The position numbers were made by a program, and so were the translations under genes. The notes below the pieces were generated by a model, which was not told the DNA's origin, did not search any database, and worked only from the letters and a program-made list of their open reading frames with translations. Of a DNA stretch of 64,000 bases, positions 1 to 9,247 are shown piece after piece; position 1 is the stretch's first letter; every line of letters begins with the position of its first letter. The stretch comes from Endozoicomonas sp. GU-1 (lineage in GTDB: Bacteria; Pseudomonadota; Gammaproteobacteria; Pseudomonadales; Endozoicomonadaceae), in assembly GCF_027366395.1 (NCBI RefSeq), contig NZ_CP114771.1, positions 4,092,001 through 4,156,000 on the forward strand, written 5' to 3'.

Positions 1-382
1 GGCTTTTCTCAGTCACGGTTTTTTTCATCACCGGCTCAGTCACTTCAGGCCTGGTCTTCTCAACGGGTTTAGGCTTTTCGGTCACTTTTTCCGGTTTTTT
101 CTTTACCGGCTCTGGTTTGGGTGCTTTCTTTTCAAGAACGGGCCTGGCGTTCTCTATCGGTTTCTGGACTACCTTTGGTTCAGGCTCAGGTTCTTCCTGA
201 ACAACCGGCTCTTTGACCGGCGGTTCCGGCTGGCTGACCGTGGCAAAGCTCAGGGAAACCGGTGCCTGGATAGAACCCATATAAATGGTTCTGGGCTCAG
301 ATTCCTGGTGGTCCAGCGCAACCACCACCGCCACATGGGCAGCAACGGATATCAGCAATGTGAAGAAAGCTTTTTTAGGCAT
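1..382 (-). CDS. tonB: TonB energy-transducing protein, N-terminal part (runs off window)
   Basis: Inner-membrane protein that couples proton-motive force to outer-membrane TonB-dependent receptors. Read on the minus strand from an ATG at 382, it begins with a short basic stretch and one hydrophobic helix containing the S-x3-H signature of TonB anchors (S12 and H16 of this protein). A long Pro/Glu/Lys-rich periplasmic linker with many EP and KP pairs follows, typical of TonB. The C-terminal receptor-contact domain lies beyond the left edge. A Fur-box-like sequence at 461-481 lies upstream, and a haem-type receptor sits 3 kb away, so an iron-regulated role is likely. No strong ribosome binding site precedes the ATG. 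The family call is firm, but which receptors it serves is inference. Confidence 0.85.
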   Translation of the reverse strand, partial: MPKKAFFTLLISVAAHVAVVVALDHQESEPRTIYMGSIQAPVSLSFATVSQPEPPVKEPVVQEEPEPEPKVVQKPIENARPVLEKKAPKPEPVKKKPEKVTEKPKPVEKTRPEVTEPVMKKTVTEKS

Positions 383-460
383 GACCAGGAGCGATTATAG
401 TGTTGAATGACCTAACAGCAGCGTAGGTTACTCGAAGCATAAATAGTGTTCAATAACATG

Positions 461-481
461 AATGATAATAATTCGCATTGT
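461..481. promoter_or_regulatory. Fur-box-like sequence upstream of tonB
   Basis: An A/T-rich sequence with GATAAT-type hexamers (AATGATAATAATTCGCATTG) that resembles the Fur consensus. It lies about 80 bases upstream of the minus-strand tonB start and about 130 bases before the DCC-family gene on the plus strand. A very similar site precedes the TonB-dependent receptor at 2866. Iron-dependent repression is inferred from the match. Confidence 0.65.
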
Positions 482-611
482 TTGTGCTAATAAGTAATAT
501 CCGCCAATGGTTTGATCTGGAGCACTGCCCGGGCCGTAAAATTGGCAAAAAAACGTTTATTCAAGGTTGCTTACATTCTCGAAAAATCATTTACCTTCGG
601 TGATTACGGTT

Positions 612-1022
612 ATGGTGCTAAAAAGAAAAGAAATATCCCTGCCTGTTACGCTTTTCTACGATGGAGAATGCCCGCTGTGCATGCGTGAAGTCGATCATCT
701 GGCGAAAAAGAACCGCAAAGGTTTACTGAAGCTGGTTGATATCAGACAGGATGGTTTTCAGGAAAAATACCCGGAATTTGACCTGGCAGAACTGGATCGG
801 GTTATTCACGCGAAGCTGGCTGATGGCCGTGTAGTCAAGGGAGTGGATGCAACCCTGGCGGCCTGGGAAGCTGTAGGCATGGGGTGCCTGGTTGCCCCTT
901 TACGCTGGCCAGGTGTTGCCTGCATTGCTGATTTTGGCTACGAACTGTTTGCGAAGAACCGTCATGGCTTATCCCGCCGCCTGGGGCCAATACTGGGTAA
1001 AAATGAGTGTAATAAACCCTAG
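612..1022 (+). CDS. DCC-family (DUF393) thiol-disulfide-type protein
   Basis: A small protein of the DCC/DUF393 family, whose members carry a conserved N-terminal YDGxCPLC motif and are thought to act as thiol-disulfide oxidoreductases. Here the motif reads YDGECPLC, close to the start, followed by a mixed alpha/beta sequence of normal family length. I place the start at the ATG at 612, which begins just before the first family-conserved strand. A TTG at 567 in the same frame would add 15 unrelated residues. It stands alone between tonB and an unknown gene. Its substrate is unknown, and a link to iron or haem uptake rests only on position. Confidence 0.75.
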   Translation: MVLKRKEISLPVTLFYDGECPLCMREVDHLAKKNRKGLLKLVDIRQDGFQEKYPEFDLAELDRVIHAKLADGRVVKGVDATLAAWEAVGMGCLVAPLRWPGVACIADFGYELFAKNRHGLSRRLGPILGKNECNKP

Positions 1023-1136
1023 TACTCGGGAACTATTTTTCCAACCGGGTATCTAAAAGTTACATCTCAAGCCATAAACAGGAACTGAACCAGCGTATGG
1101 GCTTGTATCTCAACAGTTAATTATGGAAGTATCTGT

Positions 1137-2786
1137 ATGCTAGATATGAACCTGCCTTTGGTTTCCAAACTCAGCGTTGGCGTTTCAGATTCTACTGCCC
1201 CTTCGGCCCGCCTGGCAGAGATTCGAAAGGAAGTGACCGCCTTCTTCAGGCAATGCTGCCTGGCTGACGTGCCCGGCTCCGGCTATTGCCAGACCAAAAC
1301 CCACCAGCATCAATGTGACCTGTCCGCATTCACCCATTGGGATCACTTCGTCCCTGCACCAGTGAATGCCACCCTTTTCCACTTCCACCAGCGCGGGGGA
1401 GCTTCTGGCAGTAAAACCGTCACGATAGAGCCACAGAGGAACCCGACACTCGTACTCCGACCTCCCGTTCTAAGGCTCAGGGATGCGTCTGCGCCAGGCT
1501 CTGTACTGAGTCCTCCATCTGCCAGAGATGAGCATTCCTTGCCCGTGGCGGGTGCAGTAGGTGGCAGCAGAGCAGCAGAATTGCCAACAGGGAAAATCTT
1601 CCTGCTCAACAAGGTTAAAAAGCGGGCTTTAGAGTTAGAGCAAGTGGCTGACCAGCTGACTAAAGTCGATAAGGGCTCCAGTGCAGGTGCTCAGCTGGAA
1701 GCAAGGCAGGAAAACATTAATGAACAAATAAACGCCATTACAAGCGCCTATCAGAAACGTTACGGACCGGAATTGATAAAGCATTTTGCGCTGTGGCAAG
1801 CAGCAGTGCGCAGTGCTCTGTGCAACGAAGCTTCAACAAGCCCACAGACGTTTGATCAGCTGCAAAATCAGATAAGTGTCCATCTCGAAGAGATAAAACA
1901 CTTTTTGATCAAGGGCTATTACGACGAGTGCAATATCCTCTTGCAACAACTGCACAAGGCAAGAACCGCAAAGGAAGTCAATGATCGCGCCAACTTTTTG
2001 CGGGGTTTGATCAATGCCAACAAGCCGGTGATGCCCAATCAGTTACAGGGGGGCGACGACGACCATCTGTACGGTTACTTTGACGCACTGAGAGAACAAC
2101 TGGTAAGCCTGCAATTCATTTTGAAAATGCCCGATATCAGTGCTGCGGATCAGCAAAAGACACGACAAAACATCATGATCATCACGGGAAAAGTGGAAAG
2201 AATCACTGAAAGTTTCGAAGCAATTTCCCGTTACGACCGCCTGAGTGACTCAAGCCATTTGTATCCCGCGCAGCTTGCTGAAATGCAACAGACCATCAGA
2301 AAAGGCAAGCGCCTGAGCACCACAACCCCCTCACCCCAGGATCAGGAGCGCCGGGCACTGGTGGCAAAACTGAAACAGGATCACCCTGAAGTCACCATTG
2401 ATGAAGATGCGATTCTGGACATGGCAGAGGAGGATTTCCAGCTGGTGCTGGCACTGCAAGGGAAACAAACATTGACCAAAGCCCAGCGGCAAACCCTGCA
2501 AAGAAATGAGTGGCAACAAACTGACCGTAACAATCTGGTGGTTAACCGGGGCACTGAAAGGGTCCGCCTCCATATTTATGAAGACCGGTATCAGTTAGTA
2601 AATAACATAACCGGTGACATCATTGGCTCACTGACCCCTGATCGCTGGGAGCGAGTCAAGCAGCGCCTGAAAGATGAGGGAAAGAGCCTGGGCGAGGTTA
2701 CCCATCAGATGGTTGTTGATGATTTCAAAAAATTCAAAACATCACCCTATCAGAATCAACGGTGTCATGATGTTCCCAAAGACTAG
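1137..2786 (+). CDS. Hypothetical helical protein (549 aa)
   Basis: I do not recognise this protein. Residues from about 155 to the end are strongly helical and charged, with stretches that could form coiled coils. Residues about 40-150 are different: rich in Pro, Gly, Ser, Cys and His, encoded by more GC-rich DNA, and probably disordered. That change of composition could mark an inserted segment. There is no signal peptide or membrane segment. It is flanked by the DCC protein and by a Fur-regulated receptor. It resembles in style the helical hypothetical proteins of the 13-33 kb block, so a host-directed role is possible but unproven. Confidence 0.6.
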   Translation: MLDMNLPLVSKLSVGVSDSTAPSARLAEIRKEVTAFFRQCCLADVPGSGYCQTKTHQHQCDLSAFTHWDHFVPAPVNATLFHFHQRGGASGSKTVTIEPQRNPTLVLRPPVLRLRDASAPGSVLSPPSARDEHSLPVAGAVGGSRAAELPTGKIFLLNKVKKRALELEQVADQLTKVDKGSSAGAQLEARQENINEQINAITSAYQKRYGPELIKHFALWQAAVRSALCNEASTSPQTFDQLQNQISVHLEEIKHFLIKGYYDECNILLQQLHKARTAKEVNDRANFLRGLINANKPVMPNQLQGGDDDHLYGYFDALREQLVSLQFILKMPDISAADQQKTRQNIMIITGKVERITESFEAISRYDRLSDSSHLYPAQLAEMQQTIRKGKRLSTTTPSPQDQERRALVAKLKQDHPEVTIDEDAILDMAEEDFQLVLALQGKQTLTKAQRQTLQRNEWQQTDRNNLVVNRGTERVRLHIYEDRYQLVNNITGDIIGSLTPDRWERVKQRLKDEGKSLGEVTHQMVVDDFKKFKTSPYQNQRCHDVPKD

Positions 2787-2865
2787 TTCAGGAAAGCGCT
2801 AATACCCATACAGCCTCGCTCTGCGTGGAAATGCAACCGTAGTCGTCTGTGATTATATCAAACTT

Positions 2866-2884
2866 AATGATAATGATTTGCATT
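2866..2884. promoter_or_regulatory. Fur-box-like sequence upstream of haem-type receptor
   Basis: AATGATAATGATTTGCATT is a near-consensus Fur site (the consensus is built from GATAAT repeats). It lies about 150 bases before the ATG of the TonB-dependent receptor at 3034 and is close in sequence to the site before tonB. The pair suggests co-repression by Fur with iron. Confidence 0.75.
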
Positions 2885-3033
2885 TGATATTTTTTATAAT
2901 TATTATCCTGCCGTTGTTTATTCTCATTGCGTATTTTTTTCAGCATGAGAATCAGAAGAAGCAGGCGGTCATTGGCGACTGTCAGAAGGCAATTGGTGGC
3001 TGTCACAGCCCACACTGGTACAGATTGAAATTC

Positions 3034-5226
3034 ATGAAGTTTTCAAAAAATACGCTGGCGCTGGCTGTGATGGCGGCCACTGTTTCTCTTGCGCAAACCT
3101 CGCCTGTTTTGGCTGAAACTGCCACAGAAAGCACCGATAAAAAATATCAGCCGACTCTGATGAATCAGGTTACGGTAACCGCTGCACGTTCTGAGAAGCA
3201 GTTGAAAGATATTGCTGGAACGATCGTAGTTATGGACGAAGAACAGCTGGAAAAACAGCTGGCTACCGATATCAGAGACTTGGTTCGTTACGAGCCGGGC
3301 GTCAGTGTTGGTTCCGATGGTCGTACCGGGTCTGAAGGTTTTAATATCCGGGGTATGGAAGACAACCGGGTTAAAATTATGGTGGATGGCATAGACCAGC
3401 CGCAGCAGTTTGACTCTGGTTTTACTTACCAGCGGTCACAAAGAAACTTTATTGATATTGATGCCATTAAAGCTGTGGAAGTTGTTAAAGGGCCTGCATC
3501 AAGCCTTTATGGAAGTGATGCTATTGGGGGTATTGTTGCTTATCAGACAAAAGATCCCTCTGATTACCTGAAGTCTGATGGTGATGATACTACTGCTTCG
3601 GTAAAGGGTAGTTACACCAGTGCAGATCATGGCTTTGCAGAAACTTTCACCCTGGCAAATCGTACAGGTGATCTTGAAAGTATGCTGATTTATACCCGAA
3701 GAGATGTTGAAGAACTGGAAACTCATAGTGGTGCAGATATTGAAGGTAATGCAAGAGGCGCTGCTGATCCTCTGGATACTGGCAGCAATAACTTTCTGGG
3801 TAAATTACAGTATCAGGTAAACGATGATCATCGAGTTGGTCTGACTGGTGAATACCTGGACGCTAAGACTAAGGTTAAGCTGAAGTCAGGAGAAAAACTG
3901 CTGCCAGGCGGTACAACAGGCGAAGATATTGCCAGCCGTAAGCGAATTGGTGCCTTTCATGAATGGGAGGCAGGTCTCACTGCTTTTGATAGTCTGAGAA
4001 CCCAGCTGGACTGGCAAGATTCAAAGATGGACCAGACGACCTGGATCCCGGCCACAAGTAGATACAATGACCGTAAGAATGTTTACTTCTATGGAGAAAA
4101 AAGCATTCAGCTGGCGACTCAGTTTGATAAACAGGTTCAGTTAGGCAATACCGAGCATAGCTTTGTTTATGGTTTTGATGTCAATGATGTAAAAACAGAA
4201 AACAGAAATATCAGTTACGAGACCGGGAAAGATCCTGCTGACAAAACGTACATTCCAAGTGTTGATAAGCTGGCATATGGCCTTTTTGTTCAGGATGAAA
4301 TTACTTTAACTGACCGATTGGTGTTAACCCCCGGGGTACGATTTGACAGCTATAAGTATTCTCCAGGAGGGGATAAGCTGGAAAAAAGTACAGGGAATAA
4401 GCTGACTAGCCGACTTGGTGCTGTTTATAACTTGAGCGATGAGCTTTCCGTTTTTGGTCAGTATAGCCAAGGGTTTAAAGCACCGGACTTATACGATATG
4501 TACTATACCCATGAGGGTGTAGGCTTCGATGGTAAACCCTATAAAACTATATCAAACCCGGACTTGAAAGCAGAAGAGAGCCAGTCTGTTGAGTTTGGTT
4601 TAAGAGGTGATAATCATAGAGGTAGTTTTGAAGTTGTAGCTTTTTATAATCGCTACTCAAACTTCATAGATACATTCACTGATATGAGTGACCAAACATA
4701 CACCGGAGGAATCACTCAAGCACAGAATATTGGTAAAGCTGAGATTCAAGGTGTAGAACTCAGGGGTCAATTATGGCTTGACGAAACAATCGGTGCCCCT
4801 ATGGGAACAACACTACGAGGGTCTCTTGCGTATGCTGATGGTGAAGATAAAGAAAATAATGAAAAGCTGAACAGTGTTGCGCCCATAACTGCTGTGATCG
4901 GTCTTGGCTATGATGACCTTTCCGGAAACTACGGTGGTGAGCTTGCCTGGACGTTGGTTAAAGGTAAAAGTGACTCTGATGTCAGTGACTCCGAAGTGCC
5001 AACAGGTAAAACCCAGTTTAATCCGGCAGGTTATGGACTTGTAGATCTAACGGCTTATTACAGTCCTGTGGAGGATGTTACGTTAAAAGCCGGGTTGTTT
5101 AACATCACTGATAAAAAGTACTGGTTACTGGAAGATGTCCGTGGTCGTAGTTTTGGCGATCCTGAACTTAACCGCTACACTCAGCCAGGCCGTAACTTCT
5201 CTGTCAGCGTGAAGTGGGATATTTAA
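3034..5226 (+). CDS. TonB-dependent haem/haemoglobin receptor
   Basis: Outer-membrane beta-barrel receptor for haem or haemoproteins (730 aa). Residues 1-27 form a signal peptide ending ...PVLA. A plug domain follows, containing the usual DIRDLVRYEPGV and VEVVKGPASSLYG segments. The haem-receptor family signatures are present: FKAP near residue 481 (FRAP box), a His near residue 493, and NPDL near residue 508. In HemR-type receptors a His between these boxes binds haem. The C-terminus ends in alternating aromatic residues and an I, as barrels do. The open frame extends upstream to 2878, but the signal peptide fixes the start at 3034, 150 bases after a Fur box. Length and motifs fit a complete, functional receptor. 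The precise ligand is inferred. Confidence 0.88.
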   Translation: MKFSKNTLALAVMAATVSLAQTSPVLAETATESTDKKYQPTLMNQVTVTAARSEKQLKDIAGTIVVMDEEQLEKQLATDIRDLVRYEPGVSVGSDGRTGSEGFNIRGMEDNRVKIMVDGIDQPQQFDSGFTYQRSQRNFIDIDAIKAVEVVKGPASSLYGSDAIGGIVAYQTKDPSDYLKSDGDDTTASVKGSYTSADHGFAETFTLANRTGDLESMLIYTRRDVEELETHSGADIEGNARGAADPLDTGSNNFLGKLQYQVNDDHRVGLTGEYLDAKTKVKLKSGEKLLPGGTTGEDIASRKRIGAFHEWEAGLTAFDSLRTQLDWQDSKMDQTTWIPATSRYNDRKNVYFYGEKSIQLATQFDKQVQLGNTEHSFVYGFDVNDVKTENRNISYETGKDPADKTYIPSVDKLAYGLFVQDEITLTDRLVLTPGVRFDSYKYSPGGDKLEKSTGNKLTSRLGAVYNLSDELSVFGQYSQGFKAPDLYDMYYTHEGVGFDGKPYKTISNPDLKAEESQSVEFGLRGDNHRGSFEVVAFYNRYSNFIDTFTDMSDQTYTGGITQAQNIGKAEIQGVELRGQLWLDETIGAPMGTTLRGSLAYADGEDKENNEKLNSVAPITAVIGLGYDDLSGNYGGELAWTLVKGKSDSDVSDSEVPTGKTQFNPAGYGLVDLTAYYSPVEDVTLKAGLFNITDKKYWLLEDVRGRSFGDPELNRYTQPGRNFSVSVKWDI

Positions 5227-5241
5227 GCGTTCTGGCCTCAC

Positions 5242-5262
5242 TCCCACGGGCCCCCCGTGGGA
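5242..5262. repeat. Perfect GC-rich hairpin after receptor gene
   Basis: TCCCACGGG and CCCGTGGGA form a 9-bp perfect stem around a CCC loop just after the receptor stop. There is no T tract, so intrinsic termination is uncertain. A second piece, GAGCGTGGGAACG at 5331-5343, lies 70 bases on. Similar CGTTCCCACGCTC-type fragments recur near 2814, 27119, 39234 and 40313, so this is probably a degenerate copy of a dispersed palindromic repeat. Confidence 0.5.
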
Positions 5263-5362
5263 ATTACCTAAACTCTTGCATTTTCATGGGTAGTGAAAAA
5301 CCGCACGGTGCAGGTATGCATTAGCCACTGAGCGTGGGAACGAAGAAAGCCAAGTGACCCTA

Positions 5363-5881
5363 TTACAGCTTAACTTCCTGAATTACCGGTACTGATACAA
5401 CAGCTGCCTTATAAAGCTTATAAATGGTAATGCTATTAGTAACCACAAACGTTGCCTCAATCAGACTACCACCGATAGACCCGGTCAACAGGTTGTGCAC
5501 CAGCCAGCAGCAGGAGTTCAACAGGATCAGTGATCGTAATGGAATGCCTCGGGCAGAAAACAGGGCCCAGGTGGCAACAACCGAACCGATAATGGTGGGA
5601 ACTTCATACCACTGCTCGACATTGGGCAGTGTCAGGCAGATCAGCAAAACAATGAACATGGCCATCAGAATTTTTGACTGACTTTTTACCGATGCATAAC
5701 TGCGCAGGCTATTAATAACCGCACCTATTGCCGCAACGGTTGCCCCCATCAGCACAAAGTGCAGTGCCATCACCAGGCTGAAGGCAGTCATTTGATAGCG
5801 GAATTTCACATCATCTTTTTGCCAAAAGGCCATGATGCCGATCAGGAAGGCAAAGCCACCAACAAGCTGGGCAATAAACAT
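5363..5881 (-). CDS. ygjV: YgjV-family inner-membrane protein
   Basis: A small polytopic membrane protein of the YgjV family, with about five hydrophobic helices. Family-like segments include TIIGSVVATWALFSARG and CCWLVHNLLTGSIGG, close to the pattern I know from E. coli YgjV, which also lies near hexuronate genes. The function of the family is not established. I start it at the ATG at 5881, because the frame continues to 5956 only through a TTG and the extra residues do not look like the family. It follows the TRAP large permease gene in the same direction, so it is likely co-transcribed. A role linked to uronate transport is inferred from this position. Confidence 0.78.
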   Translation of the reverse strand: MFIAQLVGGFAFLIGIMAFWQKDDVKFRYQMTAFSLVMALHFVLMGATVAAIGAVINSLRSYASVKSQSKILMAMFIVLLICLTLPNVEQWYEVPTIIGSVVATWALFSARGIPLRSLILLNSCCWLVHNLLTGSIGGSLIEATFVVTNSITIYKLYKAAVVSVPVIQEVKL

Positions 5882-5945
5882 CACGGTTTCTCTGTTAATC
5901 AATGGCAGAATCTCCCGAAGGAGATTCTGTTGTAAATAACGGTAA

Positions 5946-7244
5946 TCAGAAGCCAAACAAGCGTGGCAGGATCAGACTGATATCCGGGATAAAGGTGACT
6001 AACAGCAGGGTGATGAAGAGAACGGCGTAGAACGGCAGGATGTTTTTAATGGCATCCGAGATCTGCACGCCACTGACCGAACAGCCAACAAACAGTGCAC
6101 TGCCCACTGGTGGTGTACAGATACCGATACAGAGGTTGAAGGTCATCATAATACCGAAGTGAATAGGATCAATGCCCAGGTCCATGGCTACTGGCAGCAG
6201 AATGGGCGTAAAGATCAGCAAGGCTGGCGTCATATCCATAAAGGTACCCACCAGCAGCAGGATCAGGGTAATGGTCAGCAGGATAACCGTTGGGTTATCA
6301 GACAATGCCAGCAAAGCCTCGGACACCATATAAGGAATGTCGGCATTGGTCATGGCCCAGGACATGCCCATGGAAGCACCGATCAGCAGAAGAACGATGG
6401 CGGTGGTGATGGCTGAGTTCAAGATGATGCCTGGCAAATCTTTCAACGACACTTCTTTGTAAAAGAAAATGGCCAGTACCAGGGTATAGACGACAGCAAT
6501 ACCTGATGCTTCTGTGGCTGTGAAGATACCGCCGATAATGCCACCCATGATCAGGAAGACCAGGAACAGACTTGGTAATGCTTCCCAGGTGACTTTCAAA
6601 AACTGTCGGAAGGTCGGACGGGCTTCTACCGGGTAACCACGACGTTTGGCAATAATGCCGGCAACAGCCATGATGCCCAGCCCCATCAGAATACCCGGCA
6701 GGTAGCCAGCCAGGAACAGGGCGGCAATGGAAGTACCGCCACTGACCAGGGAGTAAACGATCAGGGTATTACTGGGGGGAATCAACAGACCGGTTGGGCA
6801 GGAGGCAATATTGACCGCGGCAGAATACGATGGGTCGTAGCCCTTGCTCTTCTGAATAGGCGACATTACACCACCAATCGCCGCCGCAGAAGCCACCGCA
6901 GAACCGGAGATAGAGCCAAACAGCATATTGGCCATGACGTTGCAGTGGGCCAGAGAACCGGGCAGGCGACCGGTAAGAATCTGGGCAAAGTTGATCAGAC
7001 GGGAGGCGATACCGCCATTATTCATAATGTTGCCCGCCAGAATAAAGAAAGGGATAGCCAGCAGGGCAAAGTTATCAAGGCCGGTGGCCATCTTCTGGGC
7101 AATAACGGCAATGGCAGGTTCAAAAGGCAGTGCCAGCAAGATGGATGCAAGGCTGGACAGGGCAATGGCAAAAGAGATGGGTACCCCTAATGCCAGCAGG
7201 ACCGCGAAGGTGCCAAACAGAGCAATTATTGAAAGCCAATCCAC
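5946..7244 (-). CDS. dctM: TRAP transporter large permease (DctM)
   Basis: The 12-TM channel subunit of a tripartite ATP-independent periplasmic transporter, 432 aa, which is normal for DctM. It has repeated hydrophobic helices and family segments such as ALAIPFFILAGNIMN and FGSISGSAVASAAAIG. It starts at a GTG (7244) preceded by GGAG at proper distance. The small permease DctQ lies upstream on the same strand, and the binding protein DctP is divergently transcribed 400 bases further. Linkage to uxaC-uxuB-uxuA makes glucuronate or galacturonate the likely substrate. This is an inference from context, since TRAP permeases cannot be assigned a substrate from their own sequence. Confidence 0.92.
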   Translation of the reverse strand: MDWLSIIALFGTFAVLLALGVPISFAIALSSLASILLALPFEPAIAVIAQKMATGLDNFALLAIPFFILAGNIMNNGGIASRLINFAQILTGRLPGSLAHCNVMANMLFGSISGSAVASAAAIGGVMSPIQKSKGYDPSYSAAVNIASCPTGLLIPPSNTLIVYSLVSGGTSIAALFLAGYLPGILMGLGIMAVAGIIAKRRGYPVEARPTFRQFLKVTWEALPSLFLVFLIMGGIIGGIFTATEASGIAVVYTLVLAIFFYKEVSLKDLPGIILNSAITTAIVLLLIGASMGMSWAMTNADIPYMVSEALLALSDNPTVILLTITLILLLVGTFMDMTPALLIFTPILLPVAMDLGIDPIHFGIMMTFNLCIGICTPPVGSALFVGCSVSGVQISDAIKNILPFYAVLFITLLLVTFIPDISLILPRLFGF

Positions 7245-7364
7245 GATGTTTCTCCAGTTTTTATGATAATGCCGGGACTATTGATTGGTGCCCGCATTGT
7301 TCAGTGATCAGGGCCAGCGTGATAAGACGCTGAAAAGCTGCTTAATACGATTCAGGGCCATCCA

Positions 7365-7847
7365 TCAGGCATCAGCCGTGCCACGGAGGAGGTCGATAAT
7401 GCTCAGAAGGCTGTAAAAAAGGATCAATGCGCCAGACACCGGAAGCGCCAGATAGATAAGGCCCATCGGCATACCCAGTGCCGGGGAGACCTGTCCCATG
7501 GCCAGTATTTTCAGGAACAGTTTGCCGCCGCCGTAAATCATCACGACCGACGCGAACAAAATGGTGGTGGCTTCAATAAACAGCTGGGAGATGCGTTTGC
7601 GCATACCGGTCAGGTTCATGGTCAGCAGATCAATGGCGAGGTGCTTTTTCTGTCCGGAGGTGTAGGCGGCACCGATCAGACCGGTCCACATGAAAAGATA
7701 TCGGGCAAGCTCATCGGTGATGGTGCTCGGATCCCCCAGCAGATACCGACTTAACACCTGCCATACGACACAGGCTACCAACGCGCACGATAGCAGAATC
7801 ACCAGGCCTGCTAATGACCTGTTTACAGCATTAATAAGAGCTTGCAT
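7365..7847 (-). CDS. dctQ: TRAP transporter small permease (DctQ)
   Basis: The four-helix small membrane subunit of the TRAP transporter, 160 aa. The sequence has an N-terminal hydrophobic helix (residues about 10-32) and a central FMWTGLIGAAY segment typical of DctQ, then two further helices. It starts at the ATG at 7847. It is followed by dctM after a 120-base gap on the same strand. Together with DctP it would complete one uronate-type importer. A TGGT-CTG-ACCA palindrome lies about 50 bases upstream of its start. Confidence 0.9.
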   Translation of the reverse strand: MQALINAVNRSLAGLVILLSCALVACVVWQVLSRYLLGDPSTITDELARYLFMWTGLIGAAYTSGQKKHLAIDLLTMNLTGMRKRISQLFIEATTILFASVVMIYGGGKLFLKILAMGQVSPALGMPMGLIYLALPVSGALILFYSLLSIIDLLRGTADA

Positions 7848-8244
7848 GACAGATTTCTACCTGATTCCTGTCCACTTGCCCGAGTTAAGGCAAGCTGGTC
7901 TGACCAATATTGAGTGTCGCGCTATGATAGGAGAGAGTTCCTGTCGTCTTGTTGATGCAGGTCAAAGAGATTGGAATTTGAGACATCCTGTTTTTTTTCA
8001 GTTTATTGTTGTCATTAATAGTCTGGAATGGCCATGTAGCAGCCCAACCCCATTTTTTTGATATTGGTCAAACTATTTGAAAATACCACAGAGATTTACA
8101 ACTTCTGTCTTTTACTGGATGGTCCGACTGAGATAGCCTACCGCACATTGGTATAACAAGTGGGTTGGAGCCAGTCAGACTCAATCTTGATTCCTGCAGG
8201 CTTCCCGCCTTTATTTCTTAAAAACAGTAAGAAAGGTGATCTAA
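7848..8244. promoter_or_regulatory. Divergent control region between dctQM and dctP-uxaC-uxuBA
   Basis: A gene-free stretch of about 400 bases between oppositely transcribed operons. It contains TGGTCTGACCA (7896-7906), a perfect palindrome fitting the TNGTnnnACNA operator pattern of FadR-subfamily GntR regulators such as UxuR/ExuR. A second match, TGGTCAAACTA, is at 8065-8075. A motif pair GGATGGTCC ... TTGGTATAAC (8117-8125 and 8148-8157) recurs before uxaC. Short plus-strand frames here have no protein-like features. No regulator gene is in the window. Confidence 0.55.
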
Positions 8245-9225
8245 ATGGCAATCAATAAGCTGGTTAGTAGTATCGTTGCTACTGCAGTACTGGCCTGCAG
8301 CGCTTCCGTATCTGCCGCCACACTGAAGCTGAGCCATAACCATGACCGGAATCACCCGGTGCATGAAGCTATGCAGTTCATGGCCAAGCGTGCCAAGGAA
8401 CTCAGCGGAGGCTCCCTGAATGTGCGTATCTATCCTGATGCCACCCTGGGTTCACAGCGTGAGTCCACAGAGCTGCTGCAAATTGGTGCCCTGGATATGG
8501 TGAAGTCCAATGCCAGTGAACTTGAGTCTTTTGAGCCCTCCTACTCAGCGTTCAACATGCCTTACCTGTTCCGGGACAGAGATCACTTCTATCAGGTGAC
8601 CATGGGTGCCATCGGTGAAAAGATTCTGGCTTCTTCCGAAGATAAAGGCTTTATCGGCCTGACGTATTACGATGCCGGTTCCCGTAACTTCTATGCCGCC
8701 AAGCCCATTCAGTCTCCTGCGGACCTGAAAGGTATGAAAGTACGTGTTCAGCCAAGCCCGACAGCGGTGAGTATGGTTGAGCATATGGGAGCATCCCCGA
8801 CCCCGCTGGCTTACGGTGAGCTGTATACCGCACTGGACCAGGGTGTGGTGGACTCGGCAGAAAACAATATCACCTCTTTTGTGACCAGCCGTCACGGTGA
8901 AGTTGCCAAAAAGTTCAGTTTCAGTGAACACGCCATGATCCCGGACGTACTGGTGATCAGCAAGATTAGCTGGGACAAGCTGAGCGCTGACGAACAGACC
9001 GCACTGAAGCAGGCTGCCCGTGAATCTACCATGGAGATGAAAGAGCTGTGGGCCGCTGCGGAAGACAAGAACCGCAAATACGCAGAAGAGAAAATGGGTG
9101 TTACCTTTATGTCTATTGACAAGACCCCTTTCGTGAAATCTGTTGAGCCGATGTACGTAGCACTGAAGAAAAACAATGCAGAGCTGTCCGTTCTTGTTGA
9201 AGAAATTCGCAACACGGGCGTTTGA
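8245..9225 (+). CDS. dctP: TRAP transporter substrate-binding protein (DctP)
   Basis: Periplasmic solute-binding subunit of the TRAP importer, 326 aa. Residues 1-24 form a signal peptide ending VSA, then the mature protein starts with ATLKLSHNH. DctP-family features are visible: GGSLNVRIYPDATLGSQRE, the MPYLFRDRDH segment, and the KVRVQPSPTAV region containing the Arg that normally pairs with the ligand carboxylate. An AAAGGTGA sequence serves as ribosome binding site. A strong intrinsic terminator follows at 9248, so dctP may be expressed apart from uxaC, as is usual when binding protein is needed in excess. A uronate ligand is inferred from the downstream genes. Confidence 0.92.
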   Translation: MAINKLVSSIVATAVLACSASVSAATLKLSHNHDRNHPVHEAMQFMAKRAKELSGGSLNVRIYPDATLGSQRESTELLQIGALDMVKSNASELESFEPSYSAFNMPYLFRDRDHFYQVTMGAIGEKILASSEDKGFIGLTYYDAGSRNFYAAKPIQSPADLKGMKVRVQPSPTAVSMVEHMGASPTPLAYGELYTALDQGVVDSAENNITSFVTSRHGEVAKKFSFSEHAMIPDVLVISKISWDKLSADEQTALKQAARESTMEMKELWAAAEDKNRKYAEEKMGVTFMSIDKTPFVKSVEPMYVALKKNNAELSVLVEEIRNTGV

Positions 9226-9247
9226 TTCGCTTTCTGCCACTGAAAAA

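Noticed and set aside
1343-1612. Minus-strand ORF (89 codons) in the 549-aa gene
   Set aside because: Explained by the GC-rich composition of this segment, and no supporting motif is seen.
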